A stretch of DNA of 64,000 bases from a virus: IMG/VR virus record IMGVR_UViG_3300031707_000001, positions 1 to 64,000 of that record; one strand, given 5' to 3'. The notes beneath the pieces were generated by a model. It ran no database searches. It was given only the letters and a program-made list of their open reading frames with translations, and had not been told where the DNA came from. Of this stretch, positions 32,850-41,028 are shown one piece after another. Position 1 is the first letter of the stretch, and each line of letters starts with the position of its first letter. A program made the position numbers and the translations under genes.

Positions 32850-33419
32850 ATGAAGTTCGACAAGATCAAGGACATTCTTCACCCGAACGATCCCACAGGA
32901 AAAGAATTCCTGTCGTGGTACCCGGAGTACTACGGGGTCAAACAAGAGATTGTTCAGCAATGCAAACCCAATATCATTTGCGAGATTGGGATTCGTGCTG
33001 GCTATTCTGCTATGGCTTTCCTGGATGCCTGTCCAGATGCTATCTACTTTGGGTTCGATGCTGATAACGGCAGTCATGGTGGTCACGTAGGGTTTACTGA
33101 TTGGGCCCGCAGTTTGCTGAAGAAGGCAGGTTATGCCCATAAGATCTGGGCACCCTTCAATACGCAGGAAGTACTTTGCTTGCCTGTACGAGCAGACTTC
33201 TACCACGTTGATGGAGACCATACGACAGATGGTTGCTACCACGACATCAAAATGTGCTTTGAAGATGCAATGCCTGGGGCCTATATCTTGGTGGACGATT
33301 TTGACTTCTTGGGTGATGTACGTCGAGCGGTGAATAGCTTCATCAACGCATATACGAATGCAATCATTCCCCGGTACATTAAGTCCAAGCGAGGCGAAAT
33401 GCTTATCAGGAAACTGTAG
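32850..33419 (+). CDS. Class I SAM-dependent methyltransferase
   Basis: 189 residues, GGAGG upstream. CEIGIRAGYSAMAFL near residue 44 is the SAM-binding glycine loop; FYHVDGDHTTDGCYHDI and ILVDDFDFLG match the Methyltransf_24 family, in which a metal-binding DxD/HD cluster orients the acceptor. Substrate unknown; sugar or small-molecule O-methylation would fit the nearby glycosyltransferase. Confidence 0.8.
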   Translation: MKFDKIKDILHPNDPTGKEFLSWYPEYYGVKQEIVQQCKPNIICEIGIRAGYSAMAFLDACPDAIYFGFDADNGSHGGHVGFTDWARSLLKKAGYAHKIWAPFNTQEVLCLPVRADFYHVDGDHTTDGCYHDIKMCFEDAMPGAYILVDDFDFLGDVRRAVNSFINAYTNAIIPRYIKSKRGEMLIRKL

Positions 33420-33455
33420 ACAGCCGTCCTGGATTGTGGTAGGGTATTGTCGAAT

Positions 33456-33653
33456 ATGGAGTCCAATATGGCCACGAGAACCATGCATGAAGTCGAAGCT
33501 GATTGCCGGCAAAGTCTGGAAGAGCTGAAGTCTTTGCTGGAAGGCAAACCTACTGCCAAGATGTCAGAGGAACAGCTTCGGGAAGCCATGCCGTTTTTTG
33601 AGGACCTGTTTGGATTCAAATCGGTACCGAAAAAGCCCGCCGAGAACTATTGA
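33456..33653 (+). CDS. Small hypothetical protein
   Basis: 65 residues. No good ribosome binding site; ATGs at 33456 and 33468 are both possible. Charged helices with PKKP tail. Moderate support. Confidence 0.55.
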   Translation: MESNMATRTMHEVEADCRQSLEELKSLLEGKPTAKMSEEQLREAMPFFEDLFGFKSVPKKPAENY

Positions 33654-33670
33654 GTTTGATACATGTTTTT

Positions 33671-33759
33671 GGCGGGGTGGCCGAATTGGTGAAAGCGCCA
33701 GACTGTAGATCTGGTCCCACTGGGTAAACTTAGGGGTTCGAATCCTCTCCCCGCCACCA
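33671..33759 (+). tRNA. tRNA-Tyr (GTA)
   Basis: Acceptor GGCGGGG/CCCCGCC, anticodon loop CTGTAGA, long variable arm (class II, expected for bacterial Tyr), T arm with TTCGAAT, encoded CCA. Confidence 0.93.
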
Positions 33760-33781
33760 ATTTCGAAAGGAGAAACACGAA

Positions 33782-33958
33782 ATGGCAATGTCACTGGGAA
33801 CTAAAGGATACAACGGCGTAAGCCTGGTACGTGACACGAAGAAGTTCAAACAGAATTTCGACGATATTGATTTTAGTAAGGCACCACAGAGGATGCCAGT
33901 TCGTATGCGAGGGGGAAAGAAGACCTATGCATACGGCAAGGCAGGAGTAAAAGAATGA
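33782..33958 (+). CDS. Small basic protein
   Basis: 58 residues, AAAGGAG upstream. Basic, with MPVRMRGGKKTYAYG near the end. ATGA overlap with the next gene supports it. Confidence 0.65.
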   Translation: MAMSLGTKGYNGVSLVRDTKKFKQNFDDIDFSKAPQRMPVRMRGGKKTYAYGKAGVKE

Positions 33959-34662
33959 ACAGTCAAGCAATTCGCAAGGTACTAAAGGGCAAGGCGGACA
34001 AAGAAGGTAAAACTCCGGCCGACGTCGATCAGAAACAGTTGGCTCGGGGTGTTCAGGTCGAAAAGGAACATACGCCAAAGCCTCAGATTGCCAAACGAAT
34101 TGCAACGGACCATCTGGTAGAGATACCAGATTACTATACGAGGTTAGACAAAATGGAATCACAAGCCAAGAAAGCGTGTGGACATATGAGTTCTGATCAA
34201 CCTGCTCCGGGTGAATCCCAACACGATATCGAAACCAAAGGCAAGAAAGCAAAGGTTTCGTTGAGTGGTGACAAGATTGAACCTCGGAAAGTGGGTCCGT
34301 GGGACACGGAAGGTTCGCCGGAGAACGTAGGGGAAACCTACAAAGACCTGGCGACCAAGGAAGCCTATTGGATAGGCTTTTCTCTGCGCTGCACATCACA
34401 CGGCACAACTCCGGAAGTGATATTTGCGGCCGGCACCAAGATGGCTATGGAACACGCTATGGCGGCGCCCAATTCGGTTGCCTTCAAGGACAGCAAGATT
34501 CCTGTGAAATATAGCAGGAAAGACGTTGTGGATCACAACGAGCGCAAGGAAGATGCTGATACTGATACAGTACGGCGTGAGACCCAAGGTAAGAAAGAAG
34601 AGTCCAAAGACATTTTGACATCCCCTGTAAAGGGTAATCAGTTGGAACGCAGTAACGGTTAA
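33955..34662 (+). CDS. DUF5661-like protein
   Basis: 235 residues. GVQVEKEHTPKPQIAKRIATDHL and PDYYTRLDKME around residues 32-65 resemble the DUF5661 domain (EHT, DHL and YYxxL landmarks), a short helical domain of unknown function in phages. The remainder is hydrophilic and repetitive. Confidence 0.65.
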   Translation: MNSQAIRKVLKGKADKEGKTPADVDQKQLARGVQVEKEHTPKPQIAKRIATDHLVEIPDYYTRLDKMESQAKKACGHMSSDQPAPGESQHDIETKGKKAKVSLSGDKIEPRKVGPWDTEGSPENVGETYKDLATKEAYWIGFSLRCTSHGTTPEVIFAAGTKMAMEHAMAAPNSVAFKDSKIPVKYSRKDVVDHNERKEDADTDTVRRETQGKKEESKDILTSPVKGNQLERSNG

Positions 34663-34757
34663 CATGAATTCTCTCAAGACAGTACAGCACCTGAGACTAC
34701 CGGCACATCCATTGTGTCCCGTAGCGGGATAGCTGTCTGTCGCCCCCTCAACCCGGA

Positions 34758-34790
34758 ATCAGGCAGCTCTCTAGGCTGCCTGATTTTTTT
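34758..34790 (+). terminator. Strong rho-independent terminator
   Basis: ATCAGGCAGC (34758-34767) pairs perfectly with GCTGCCTGAT (34775-34784), followed by TTTTTT. Ends the transcript of the DUF5661-like gene. Confidence 0.9.
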
Positions 34791-34804
34791 ATGGAAAGGA
34801 AACT

Positions 34805-35092
34805 ATGACAGTAGGACTCAGATATCAATACAGAGACCTAGAACCCGGTGACATCGTCAATGCGGTTGTATTGTATTTCTACAATGTCGATCCAGGGAAA
34901 CAACTTGAGGCCTTGTTTAGCGGAGCAAATGAAGCGTACTTGGAAAACTGGTTAGTAACGTACCATGCAGGCTTTACTGAATTTTGGGGCAGACTCGATT
35001 CCGAAAAGAAGGATCAATATGTAGAAGCTGCTCTCACTAAGTATGCAGACGAAGTAAGGAAGAATCGCAAGGAAATTGAACGACATACGTAG
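34805..35092 (+). CDS. Hypothetical protein
   Basis: 95 residues, AAAGGA upstream, right after a terminator. Mixed fold, no motif. Its TAG stop lies inside the acceptor of tRNA-Cys. Confidence 0.7.
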   Translation: MTVGLRYQYRDLEPGDIVNAVVLYFYNVDPGKQLEALFSGANEAYLENWLVTYHAGFTEFWGRLDSEKKDQYVEAALTKYADEVRKNRKEIERHT

Positions 35093-35162
35093 GGTAGCTG
35101 AACGGTAAGGCGGTTGCCTGCAGAGCAACAAACAGTGGGTTCAACTCCCACCCCTACGTCCA
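35088..35162 (+). tRNA. tRNA-Cys (GCA)
   Basis: Acceptor CGTAGGG/CCCTACG, anticodon arm GTTGC-CTGCAGA-GCAAC, T arm GTGGG-TTCAACT-CCCAC, T73, encoded CCA. Overlaps the stop codon of the preceding gene. Confidence 0.92.
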
Positions 35163-35163
35163 C

Positions 35164-35248
35164 GGGAGCGTGGTGGAATTCGCAGACACGTAAGATTTAG
35201 GATCTTATGCCGAAAGGCTTTCGGGTTCAAGTCCCGACGCTCCTACCA
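35164..35248 (+). tRNA. tRNA-Leu (TAG)
   Basis: Acceptor GGGAGCG/CGCTCCT, anticodon arm TAAGA-TTTAGGA-TCTTA, long variable arm, T arm TCGGG-TTCAAGT-CCCGA, encoded CCA. Confidence 0.92.
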
Positions 35249-35907
35249 TCAACTATATTGCGAATGATTGTAAGAAACTTTATAGCTTTACATTCTTTGA
35301 AATACGTCAATCCAGATACATCAATGATACAAAGTTCGATGCCATGTTCAGCACAAGCCAGCATCTTTCTATGATCGTTGGTTTTGATAGAAGCTAATTT
35401 ATTTGGGCCGTAGATGGGTTCGTAATGAAAGATACCGTTTAACTCAAAGGCTAGTTTCAAAGTTGGAATGTAAATATCAAGTTCGCCATTGATGGCATCC
35501 TTTCGGTTGAAATGAAATTCAAGTTTAGGGTATAACTTGAGTAATTCTGTAGCTAACCAAGCCTCAAGTTTGGACACACGGGTACCTTTGGTCTTATGAG
35601 TGTTGTTCCAAGTTGCAGCACATGATTGTGAACAGAAATGATGCTTAGTTTTTCTTATCTGACCGGCACGTTTGTAAAAAAGTTTTTGGCACTGTTGACA
35701 GTTCATTTTAATACGTGGGTGCTGATAACGATCTTGGCAAGATGTAGAACAAAATTCACCTGTTGAATGCTTATTGGTTTTGTTCAAAATAGCTTTTATT
35801 TCATGCTTGGTCCGATATGCGGTTTTATTGCAGTATTTACATCGCAGCGGAACTAGTTGTAGCGACTTATATGTGGCAAATTCTTTATCTGTACATAGCA
35901 ATTTCAT
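35227..35907 (-). CDS. Vsr/EDxHD-type homing endonuclease
   Basis: 226 residues, the only clear minus-strand gene. Start placed at 35907 because a promoter lies immediately upstream. Two N-terminal zinc-finger modules (CKYCNK...FCSTSC; CQQCQKL...FCSQSC) precede a PD-(D/E)xK-like nuclease with SKLEAWLATELL, GELDIYIPTLKLAFELNG and HRKMLACAEHGIELCIID, as in I-Bth0305I-type enzymes. Its 3' end runs into tRNA-Leu; upstream lies a tRNA 3' remnant. A mobile endonuclease cassette. Confidence 0.8.
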   Translation of the reverse strand: MKLLCTDKEFATYKSLQLVPLRCKYCNKTAYRTKHEIKAILNKTNKHSTGEFCSTSCQDRYQHPRIKMNCQQCQKLFYKRAGQIRKTKHHFCSQSCAATWNNTHKTKGTRVSKLEAWLATELLKLYPKLEFHFNRKDAINGELDIYIPTLKLAFELNGIFHYEPIYGPNKLASIKTNDHRKMLACAEHGIELCIIDVSGLTYFKECKAIKFLTIIRNIVDGRSVGT

Positions 35908-35943
35908 AGATGCTATACTAAACCAAAAGATTGCCGATTGCAA
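35905..35943 (-). promoter_or_regulatory. Leaderless-type promoter of Vsr-like gene
   Basis: On the minus strand TTGCAA (35943-35938), 17-base spacer, TAGTAT (35920-35915), then 7 bases to the ATG at 35907. No ribosome binding site. Confidence 0.65.
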
Positions 35944-35954
35944 CAAATATTGTT

Positions 35955-35977
35955 TTCAAATCCCTCCCGGCCTACCA
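35955..35977 (+). pseudogene. tRNA 3' remnant
   Basis: TTCAAAT, CCCTC, CCGGCCT, A and CCA follow in exact tRNA 3' order: T loop, T-stem strand, acceptor strand, discriminator, CCA. The matching T-stem strand and 5' half (AGGCCGG) are absent; the sequence before it is the endonuclease promoter region. Confidence 0.6.
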
Positions 35978-35993
35978 ATTTAAGGAGAAGCAA

Positions 35994-36212
35994 ATGAGTT
36001 GTTGTCCGTGTCGAGTAATAGGTCCCGGAACGTTTCCTCCGGACGATCCAGACGGATCAAAAGCCAGAGCACAAGTAATAGGGCATGCTTTAGATCATGC
36101 AGCTTACGGATGGGCAAAAGGGTTACCAGTACGAAATGATCGGCGTGATTGGACACTTGAAGAAATTGAGCTTTACAATAAAACCTACGATAAAGCAATG
36201 GCAGATATATGA
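35994..36212 (+). CDS. Small hypothetical protein
   Basis: 72 residues, AAGGAG upstream, starting with CCPC. No family. ATGA coupling to the cREC-like gene. Confidence 0.65.
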   Translation: MSCCPCRVIGPGTFPPDDPDGSKARAQVIGHALDHAAYGWAKGLPVRNDRRDWTLEEIELYNKTYDKAMADI

Positions 36213-36610
36213 ATATATTAATTTTGGAAGACGACACCACCCGACATGAGAAGTTCAAGCAGAATACTGTTGGACACGCACGGGTCATTGTGGATCAGGC
36301 GCAGGCTTGTATTGGCGCCTTGACAGCGGCCGTAGAGCTGGATAAACCCATTGACGTGCTTTTCCTGGACCACGACTTGGGTGGTCACATCATGCAGGAA
36401 TCTGGACCCGGGACGGGGTACGAGGTAGCCTGTTGGTTGGAGAAGCACCCACGGTATCAACCTAAGCATATTGTGATACACAGTTTCAATCCTGACGGCG
36501 CCATGCGAATGCAGGCTGCCTTGCCTAAGGCGGTACGGATGCCTGGAGCATGGGATCTGGACATTTACGCAATCATCAAGTATTTGGAGGAACAATGTAC
36601 AACAACGTAG
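36209..36610 (+). CDS. cREC-like receiver-fold protein
   Basis: 133 residues. ILILEDDTTRHEKF at the start, LFLDHDLGG near residue 51, TGYEVACWLE and VIHSFNPDGAMRM match the cyclic-phosphate-processing receiver (cREC) domain. That domain was proposed from comparative genomics to act on RNA cyclic phosphate ends with RNA repair enzymes. An RNA ligase is encoded at 52.4 kb. Function by family inference only. Confidence 0.65.
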   Translation: MNILILEDDTTRHEKFKQNTVGHARVIVDQAQACIGALTAAVELDKPIDVLFLDHDLGGHIMQESGPGTGYEVACWLEKHPRYQPKHIVIHSFNPDGAMRMQAALPKAVRMPGAWDLDIYAIIKYLEEQCTTT

Positions 36611-37059
36611 CATTATTGATTGGGCATTTGATAGGAGACTATCTGTTTCAGAATGACGGCATGGCGGTAAATAAGTCAAAGCCTAGTTTTATGGGAAGTT
36701 TGTGGTGCCACTTGCATTGTATGATCTATGCTATATGCGTAGGTCTATGCGTTTGGCTGGGAGGGTGGCGTTTTCACTGGCAACCCGATCTTAGTTATAT
36801 GATGGCATTCTTGATTGCCTGGGTAACGCATTTTCCAATCGATCGCTGGGGCTTAGGTTGGAAGTGGATGAAGTTCTTCAAAATGTCCGAGTTTAAGGAT
36901 ATTGATGGTGCTGTTGGTCCAGGCGAAAAGATCAGTATTCCTTATGTTGCTGTAAAGATAGACAAGCGGCAGTACTTCATTGCGCCAGTGTACATCGCTG
37001 TGGACAATACACTGCACCTGGTGCTGATGTGGATACTTTTGAGTTTGTGTGGAAAGTGA
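36595..37059 (+). CDS. DUF3307-like membrane protein
   Basis: 154 residues from the ATG at 36595 (GGAGG upstream). HLIGDYLFQNDGMAVNK at the start is the DUF3307 hallmark; about three to four hydrophobic segments follow. An integral membrane protein of unknown role, found in phages and bacteria. Confidence 0.75.
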   Translation: MYNNVALLIGHLIGDYLFQNDGMAVNKSKPSFMGSLWCHLHCMIYAICVGLCVWLGGWRFHWQPDLSYMMAFLIAWVTHFPIDRWGLGWKWMKFFKMSEFKDIDGAVGPGEKISIPYVAVKIDKRQYFIAPVYIAVDNTLHLVLMWILLSLCGK

Positions 37060-37066
37060 GGAAAGA

Positions 37067-37465
37067 ATGCCCGAGCTACGAACGTGTGCTAGTTGTGGTG
37101 AGAAGGCCGAGTTGTGTGGTAGTTGTAGTTCCGATGGTATACAACAGCCTAAAATGTGTAAGAAGTGTTTGATAGAAGCCATGGGCACTGACTTCGAAAA
37201 TCAGAAGATAAATGATGTCTACTATCTGCGTCAGCTGGCAGAGGCCGACGACAAGCAATCCTTCGATGGTTTGATCAAGGGCTTCTCGGAGGACGAGCGA
37301 ACGAAGTTGGGTTTGCTTTACAAACTCTGGAGAGACAAAGATGAGAAAGCGTTTGAAGCTGAAAAAGCGAAGTTGTTCGATGTGCAAGGCGCACAAGATG
37401 CACGGGTCGAACCGGTGGAAGCCAAAAGAGTTGGATGCACTAAAAAGATTCGAAAGGGAAAGTAA
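37067..37465 (+). CDS. Zinc-binding hypothetical protein
   Basis: 132 residues with CASCGEK, CGSCSSDG and CKKC in the first 40 residues, then charged helices. Zinc binding is likely; role unknown. Confidence 0.65.
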   Translation: MPELRTCASCGEKAELCGSCSSDGIQQPKMCKKCLIEAMGTDFENQKINDVYYLRQLAEADDKQSFDGLIKGFSEDERTKLGLLYKLWRDKDEKAFEAEKAKLFDVQGAQDARVEPVEAKRVGCTKKIRKGK

Positions 37466-37471
37466 GGAACT

Positions 37472-38248
37472 ATGAAGAAAGTATTGGAAGAGCAGCTGAT
37501 TAAGAAGTATCCCAGTATCTTTGGGACTTTGTTGAATAAGCCAAAGGTAGTAAAATTCATTCTGCCCATCTACTTCGGCGTGGATACCGGGGACGGTTGG
37601 TATGACTTGCTGTACGAGCTATGCGGCCGGCTGGTACAGATAGAGAAGAACTTTGGCATCATTACGATTGCCGACCAGATCAAGGAAAAGTTTGGTGGGT
37701 TGCGCTTCTATCATCACTGTGATCTGAATCGTGAGAAGATGAAGAGTTACAAGCGTAATGGTACGTGGCACTATACCTGGGTCATGAATGGCGACGTCAA
37801 ATTGAGCAAGCCGGAGAAAGAGTTTAAGATCGAGAAGATTTGGGGTGAAATCGACGGCTTGGTATCAATGGCTGAAGCCATGAGCTATCGTATCTGTGAG
37901 CAGTGCGGATTGCCCGGAAAGCCCAACGATGCAGGTTGGATCACCACGCTGTGTGATAACTGTCGTAATGCTAAAGAGCAGGAACGAGCTGAAGGCTTAA
38001 AGCAGATACGGAAAGCAAAACGGGCATTCAAAAAGCGTGACTTGGGTACTCAAGTAGAATCAGTGTTGTTCGGAGAAGAACAAGGTGAAAGATCCAGAAA
38101 ACAGAAGCTTTTGGATGCGGCCACAAAACCCTGGCCTCGTGGAAAGATGATACGAGAAACTATCATAGCCAGATCCAAAGCTTGTATGAAAGCACTGCAT
38201 GGTGGTGTATCCGGTAACGAATTGATCGAAGGAAAGTTGGATACGTAG
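37472..38248 (+). CDS. Conserved phage protein with CEQCG...CDNC ribbon
   Basis: 258 residues. KEKFGGLRFY near residue 70, AEAMSYRICEQCGLPGK near 145 and WITTLCDNC are a pattern I recognise from many phage and prophage proteins of unknown function. One zinc ribbon is formed by the four cysteines. Its TAG stop shares its last base with tRNA-Leu. Confidence 0.75.
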   Translation: MKKVLEEQLIKKYPSIFGTLLNKPKVVKFILPIYFGVDTGDGWYDLLYELCGRLVQIEKNFGIITIADQIKEKFGGLRFYHHCDLNREKMKSYKRNGTWHYTWVMNGDVKLSKPEKEFKIEKIWGEIDGLVSMAEAMSYRICEQCGLPGKPNDAGWITTLCDNCRNAKEQERAEGLKQIRKAKRAFKKRDLGTQVESVLFGEEQGERSRKQKLLDAATKPWPRGKMIRETIIARSKACMKALHGGVSGNELIEGKLDT

Positions 38249-38334
38249 CCGGCGTATCCGAATTGGTAGCAGGAGGCAGACTCAAAATCTGCTGGAGCAA
38301 TCCCATGCGGGTTCGACTCCCGCCGCCGGCACCA
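38248..38334 (+). tRNA. tRNA-Leu (CAA)
   Basis: Acceptor GCCGGCG/CGCCGGC, anticodon arm GCAGA-CTCAAAA-TCTGC, long variable arm TGGAGCAATCCCA, T arm GCGGG-TTCGACT-CCCGC, encoded CCA. Confidence 0.92.
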
Positions 38335-38336
38335 AT

Positions 38337-38410
38337 CGGAGCGTAGCCCAGTTGGCTAGGGCGTCTGGCCTGGGACCAGAAGGTCGGCAGTTCGAGTCTG
38401 CCCGCTCCGA
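38337..38410 (+). tRNA. tRNA-Pro (TGG), C33, no encoded CCA
   Basis: Acceptor CGGAGCG/CGCTCCG, anticodon arm TCTGG-CCTGGGA-CCAGA (C at 33 where T is near universal), T arm GGCAG-TTCGAGT-CTGCC, A73 followed by CTA rather than CCA. Confidence 0.88.
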
Positions 38411-38436
38411 CTACTCTAGGAGGTTATGAAAGCAGT

Positions 38437-39084
38437 ATGACATTAAAGCCATCAGAAGCGTTTGAAGATCCCGTCCGCTTTAAGAAGCTTACCGATCGAT
38501 GGAATCGGATTACCAATATCGGTGGGGTAACTGTAAACAAAGACGTTTCAGTTTCTGAGGTAGAAAAGCGGTACCTCAGAGTATTCGATGTCTATAAACA
38601 GTTCTACACCAAACGCTGGCGTCCGGCCTTTGATGCAGTTGTCAAAGCAAAGCAGGCCCACGCCAAGCCATCGCACAAACATACGTGTATGGGCAAGATC
38701 GAACCGGACGGTACGGTTTGTGAATGTTGGTGGTTGTATAAGGGTTACATCAACGATTGGGGTACATCAATTGGATTTGACTGGGTAGCAAAACCTAAGA
38801 AGCCAAAGAATTTGAAAGTTGGCCAGGCATACTACGATGTGGATCAACGTTCGAATATTGTGCATGGGCGTAAGCTTAGGTTTGGTGCTGTACTTGACAG
38901 CATGATCATTGGCGAACTGTACAAGCAATTACCACATCCGAATAAGTCTGGACCAAAGATCGTCAGGGTCATCGTCAACGATCGTGTTTACTGGTATCAG
39001 ACGATATCCTACCATCATGGTGGATTGATATGGTCAAGATTGGCCTGGCCGGAAGACGAATTGCAAGGAGTTGTATTGAAGTAA
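38437..39084 (+). CDS. Hypothetical protein
   Basis: 215 residues, AGGAGG upstream. Basic and aromatic-rich, with CMGKIEPDGTVCECWW near residue 85. No family recognised. Confidence 0.7.
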   Translation: MTLKPSEAFEDPVRFKKLTDRWNRITNIGGVTVNKDVSVSEVEKRYLRVFDVYKQFYTKRWRPAFDAVVKAKQAHAKPSHKHTCMGKIEPDGTVCECWWLYKGYINDWGTSIGFDWVAKPKKPKNLKVGQAYYDVDQRSNIVHGRKLRFGAVLDSMIIGELYKQLPHPNKSGPKIVRVIVNDRVYWYQTISYHHGGLIWSRLAWPEDELQGVVLK

Positions 39085-39089
39085 GAATG

Positions 39090-39268
39090 CCCACGACTCC
39101 TCTTGATCCGTAGGAGCTTTGAAAAGGGTGAAATAAACGGATCCCTCTTCCCTTGCTCGGCCGCTGACAGGTCGGAGCACTTGGTCCCGTCGTGCAGTCC
39201 AAGTCAGAAAAAGCACGATCCCTGGTGGAGAGATCCCACCTGACAGCCGGGAACAGACCGGCCTATCG
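39090..39268 (+). ncRNA. Structured non-coding stretch before tRNA-His
   Basis: 180 bases without a gene but with several hairpins: GATCCG/CGGATC, TGCTC/GAGCA, CTTGG/CCAAG (competing with TCGTGC/GCACGA) and GGTGG/CCACC. The competing pairs would suit a switch or processing precursor. No family recognised. Confidence 0.4.
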
Positions 39269-39270
39269 AC

Positions 39271-39346
39271 GCAGTTGTTGGTGCAGAGGTTAGCACGTCA
39301 GGCTGTGATCCTGAAAACATGGATTCGAATTCCATACAACTGACCA
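39271..39346 (+). tRNA. tRNA-His (GTG)
   Basis: Encoded G-1 at 39271, acceptor CAGTTGT/ACAACTG, anticodon arm TCAGG-CTGTGAT-CCTGA, T arm ATGGA-TTCGAAT-TCCAT, encoded CCA. Confidence 0.93.
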
Positions 39347-39361
39347 TTTCAAGGAGGAACT

Positions 39362-39721
39362 ATGGCTAAAGCAACGTCATGTGGGGTAAAGAAAAGACAT
39401 TTCAATTCAAACGGCGACTACCATCCTTTCATATGCGGGCGGTTGAAAGGGCATACTAACAAGCACGAATGTCATTGTGGCTGCGGACATCAATGGGGCA
39501 CAAACAAGCAGGGGAAGAACGTAAGACTCAGCAACAAAGAAAAGTGTATTATTGCATTTGTACAGGGAGCTCAATGGTGGGAGTTTTACAAAACAAAATT
39601 TACTATGTGGCAAAGTGATCGTAATTTGGCTTTAGCGGAAGCTACAAGGCGGGCAAAGGGCGGGTTGCTTGGAATAGTACCCATTGTTGAAAGAATTCAT
39701 CGAAATCGAAAGGAAGTATAG
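39362..39721 (+). CDS. Conserved phage protein (WWEFY...FTMWQSD type)
   Basis: 119 residues, AAGGAGG upstream. Histidine/cysteine-rich N-terminal part (HECHCGCGHQW) and AFVQGAQWWEFY..FTMWQSD are features of a common phage family of unknown function. Confidence 0.75.
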   Translation: MAKATSCGVKKRHFNSNGDYHPFICGRLKGHTNKHECHCGCGHQWGTNKQGKNVRLSNKEKCIIAFVQGAQWWEFYKTKFTMWQSDRNLALAEATRRAKGGLLGIVPIVERIHRNRKEV

Positions 39722-39723
39722 CT

Positions 39724-40014
39724 ATGACCATATGGAAATATATCTTGAAGCCGACCTGTGAAATAGAGATGCCAACGGGTGCGCAGATTCTGAGTGTACA
39801 CGCACAACCTAACAAAGCACCACCGTTCAAACTTGACGGAGAAGAGATTTGTATTTGGGCGAAAGTGGAACCCGCAAATCCCAAAGAGACACGTAAGTTC
39901 GTTGTATTTGGGACAGGTCATCCTGTACCGTGTGAATTGCATATGCAGTTTTTGGGTACGGCATTGTTGCACGGCGGGCTATTTACCTATCACGTATTCG
40001 AGGTGTTGCCATGA
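39724..40014 (+). CDS. Conserved beta-rich phage protein (DUF7352-like)
   Basis: 96 residues. IEMPTGAQILSVHAQ..CIWAKVEP..GTGHPV..HVFE is a pattern I recall from a widespread small phage protein family. Short strands throughout; function unknown. Confidence 0.7.
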   Translation: MTIWKYILKPTCEIEMPTGAQILSVHAQPNKAPPFKLDGEEICIWAKVEPANPKETRKFVVFGTGHPVPCELHMQFLGTALLHGGLFTYHVFEVLP

Positions 40015-40151
40015 CCGAAAAAGAGATAGAGCAAGACAAGTATGCAGAGCTTATAATTTCTATGTGTACAGACTTCCTACTGAAGAAGCTGACGTGGGAA
40101 ACTGTAGTGAGCAACTTGAAGCTGATCATAACACAGATAGGTAAGCTATGA
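40011..40151 (+). CDS. Very small conserved protein
   Basis: 46 residues joined to both neighbours by ATGA overlaps. Acidic then helical (KYAELIISMCTDFLLKKL). Typical small phage protein; function unknown. Confidence 0.65.
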   Translation: MTEKEIEQDKYAELIISMCTDFLLKKLTWETVVSNLKLIITQIGKL

Positions 40152-40384
40152 AAACTGTACCAAATGATTGGGGACATCCCTGGATGGATTGGCCAGATTG
40201 GAAACATCGTGCTTGGATGAAACTACATCTTTACATTTTGGTTGAGGGTATTAAAGGTGGGGCAGGATTGACGGCCGAACAAAAAGGTTGTAAAGAAAGG
40301 GAAGCATTACGAACTGGAAGACCTCAATATGATGTAGCTCATTGTAATGAGTTAATCAGACGAGCCGATTCTATCGTTATATAG
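40148..40384 (+). CDS. Small hypothetical protein
   Basis: 78 residues, tryptophan-rich N-terminus (DWGHPWMDWPDWKHRAW). No family. Coupled by ATGA. Confidence 0.65.
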   Translation: MKTVPNDWGHPWMDWPDWKHRAWMKLHLYILVEGIKGGAGLTAEQKGCKEREALRTGRPQYDVAHCNELIRRADSIVI

Positions 40385-40392
40385 GTATAATT

Positions 40393-40659
40393 ATGAACCG
40401 CAAACAGGTTACACAGGGATCATTAGCAGAGGCAGAGCGCCTGGTTCGTCTCAACATGGAGACACAGCTGCGGCTTAAGGGATATGGAACGTTTGCTTCC
40501 AGGCATGAAATCCTGGGATCTGTAACGGAAGAATACCACGAACTTGTTGATGCAGTACACCGCAACGACATGTTCGATTGTGAAAAAGAGTTGGCAGATG
40601 TCGCCGTAGCTGCTATATTCGGGCTGGCATGTATTAAGGAAAAATCTTTGGATTGGTAG
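40393..40659 (+). CDS. MazG-like protein
   Basis: 88 residues. HEILGSVTEEYHELVDAVHRND and CEKELADVAVAAIFGLACI hold the EExxE and ExxD acidic pairs of short MazG-type all-alpha NTP pyrophosphatases. Size fits the single-domain form. Second MazG-like gene of the window. Confidence 0.7.
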   Translation: MNRKQVTQGSLAEAERLVRLNMETQLRLKGYGTFASRHEILGSVTEEYHELVDAVHRNDMFDCEKELADVAVAAIFGLACIKEKSLDW

Positions 40660-40721
40660 GAGAATGATTATGAACTTCCGGAGGAACGCAGTCTTCTGAT
40701 ATACTAACATCAGGAGGCTGT

Positions 40722-41024
40722 ATGAGCAGAACGTATAGAGACGGTGTAGAGTGGCTGTACAAGTTGCACGGCCATTACTACGAACAACCCCCAGCTGGGA
40801 CGTCATGGCAAGACTGGGAGTCCTGGCGTGGGGTCCATCTGGCACGTATTGAGAACAGTCGGTGTCGGGATGGCAAGTTCAAGAACGGGCTAATGACCAG
40901 TCCTTCGGCGCCGTGGTTCAAAGTCATACGCCGGCGTGAGCGTCGGCATGCAGAGAACCAGGCGGTGTACCTGGGAAAAGAGCCGCCACGCTTCAAAAAG
41001 ACCGATCGTTGGGAGTGGTGGTAA
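40722..41024 (+). CDS. Small basic protein
   Basis: 100 residues, AGGAGG upstream and a TATACT -10-like box 20 bases before that. Tryptophan/arginine-rich, ends WEWW. Not recognised. Confidence 0.65.
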   Translation: MSRTYRDGVEWLYKLHGHYYEQPPAGTSWQDWESWRGVHLARIENSRCRDGKFKNGLMTSPSAPWFKVIRRRERRHAENQAVYLGKEPPRFKKTDRWEWW

Positions 41025-41028
41025 AAGC

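Noticed and set aside
32636-33064. 142-residue reading frame
   Set aside because: It reads through a structured RNA and tRNA-Lys, and overlaps the methyltransferase gene in another frame.
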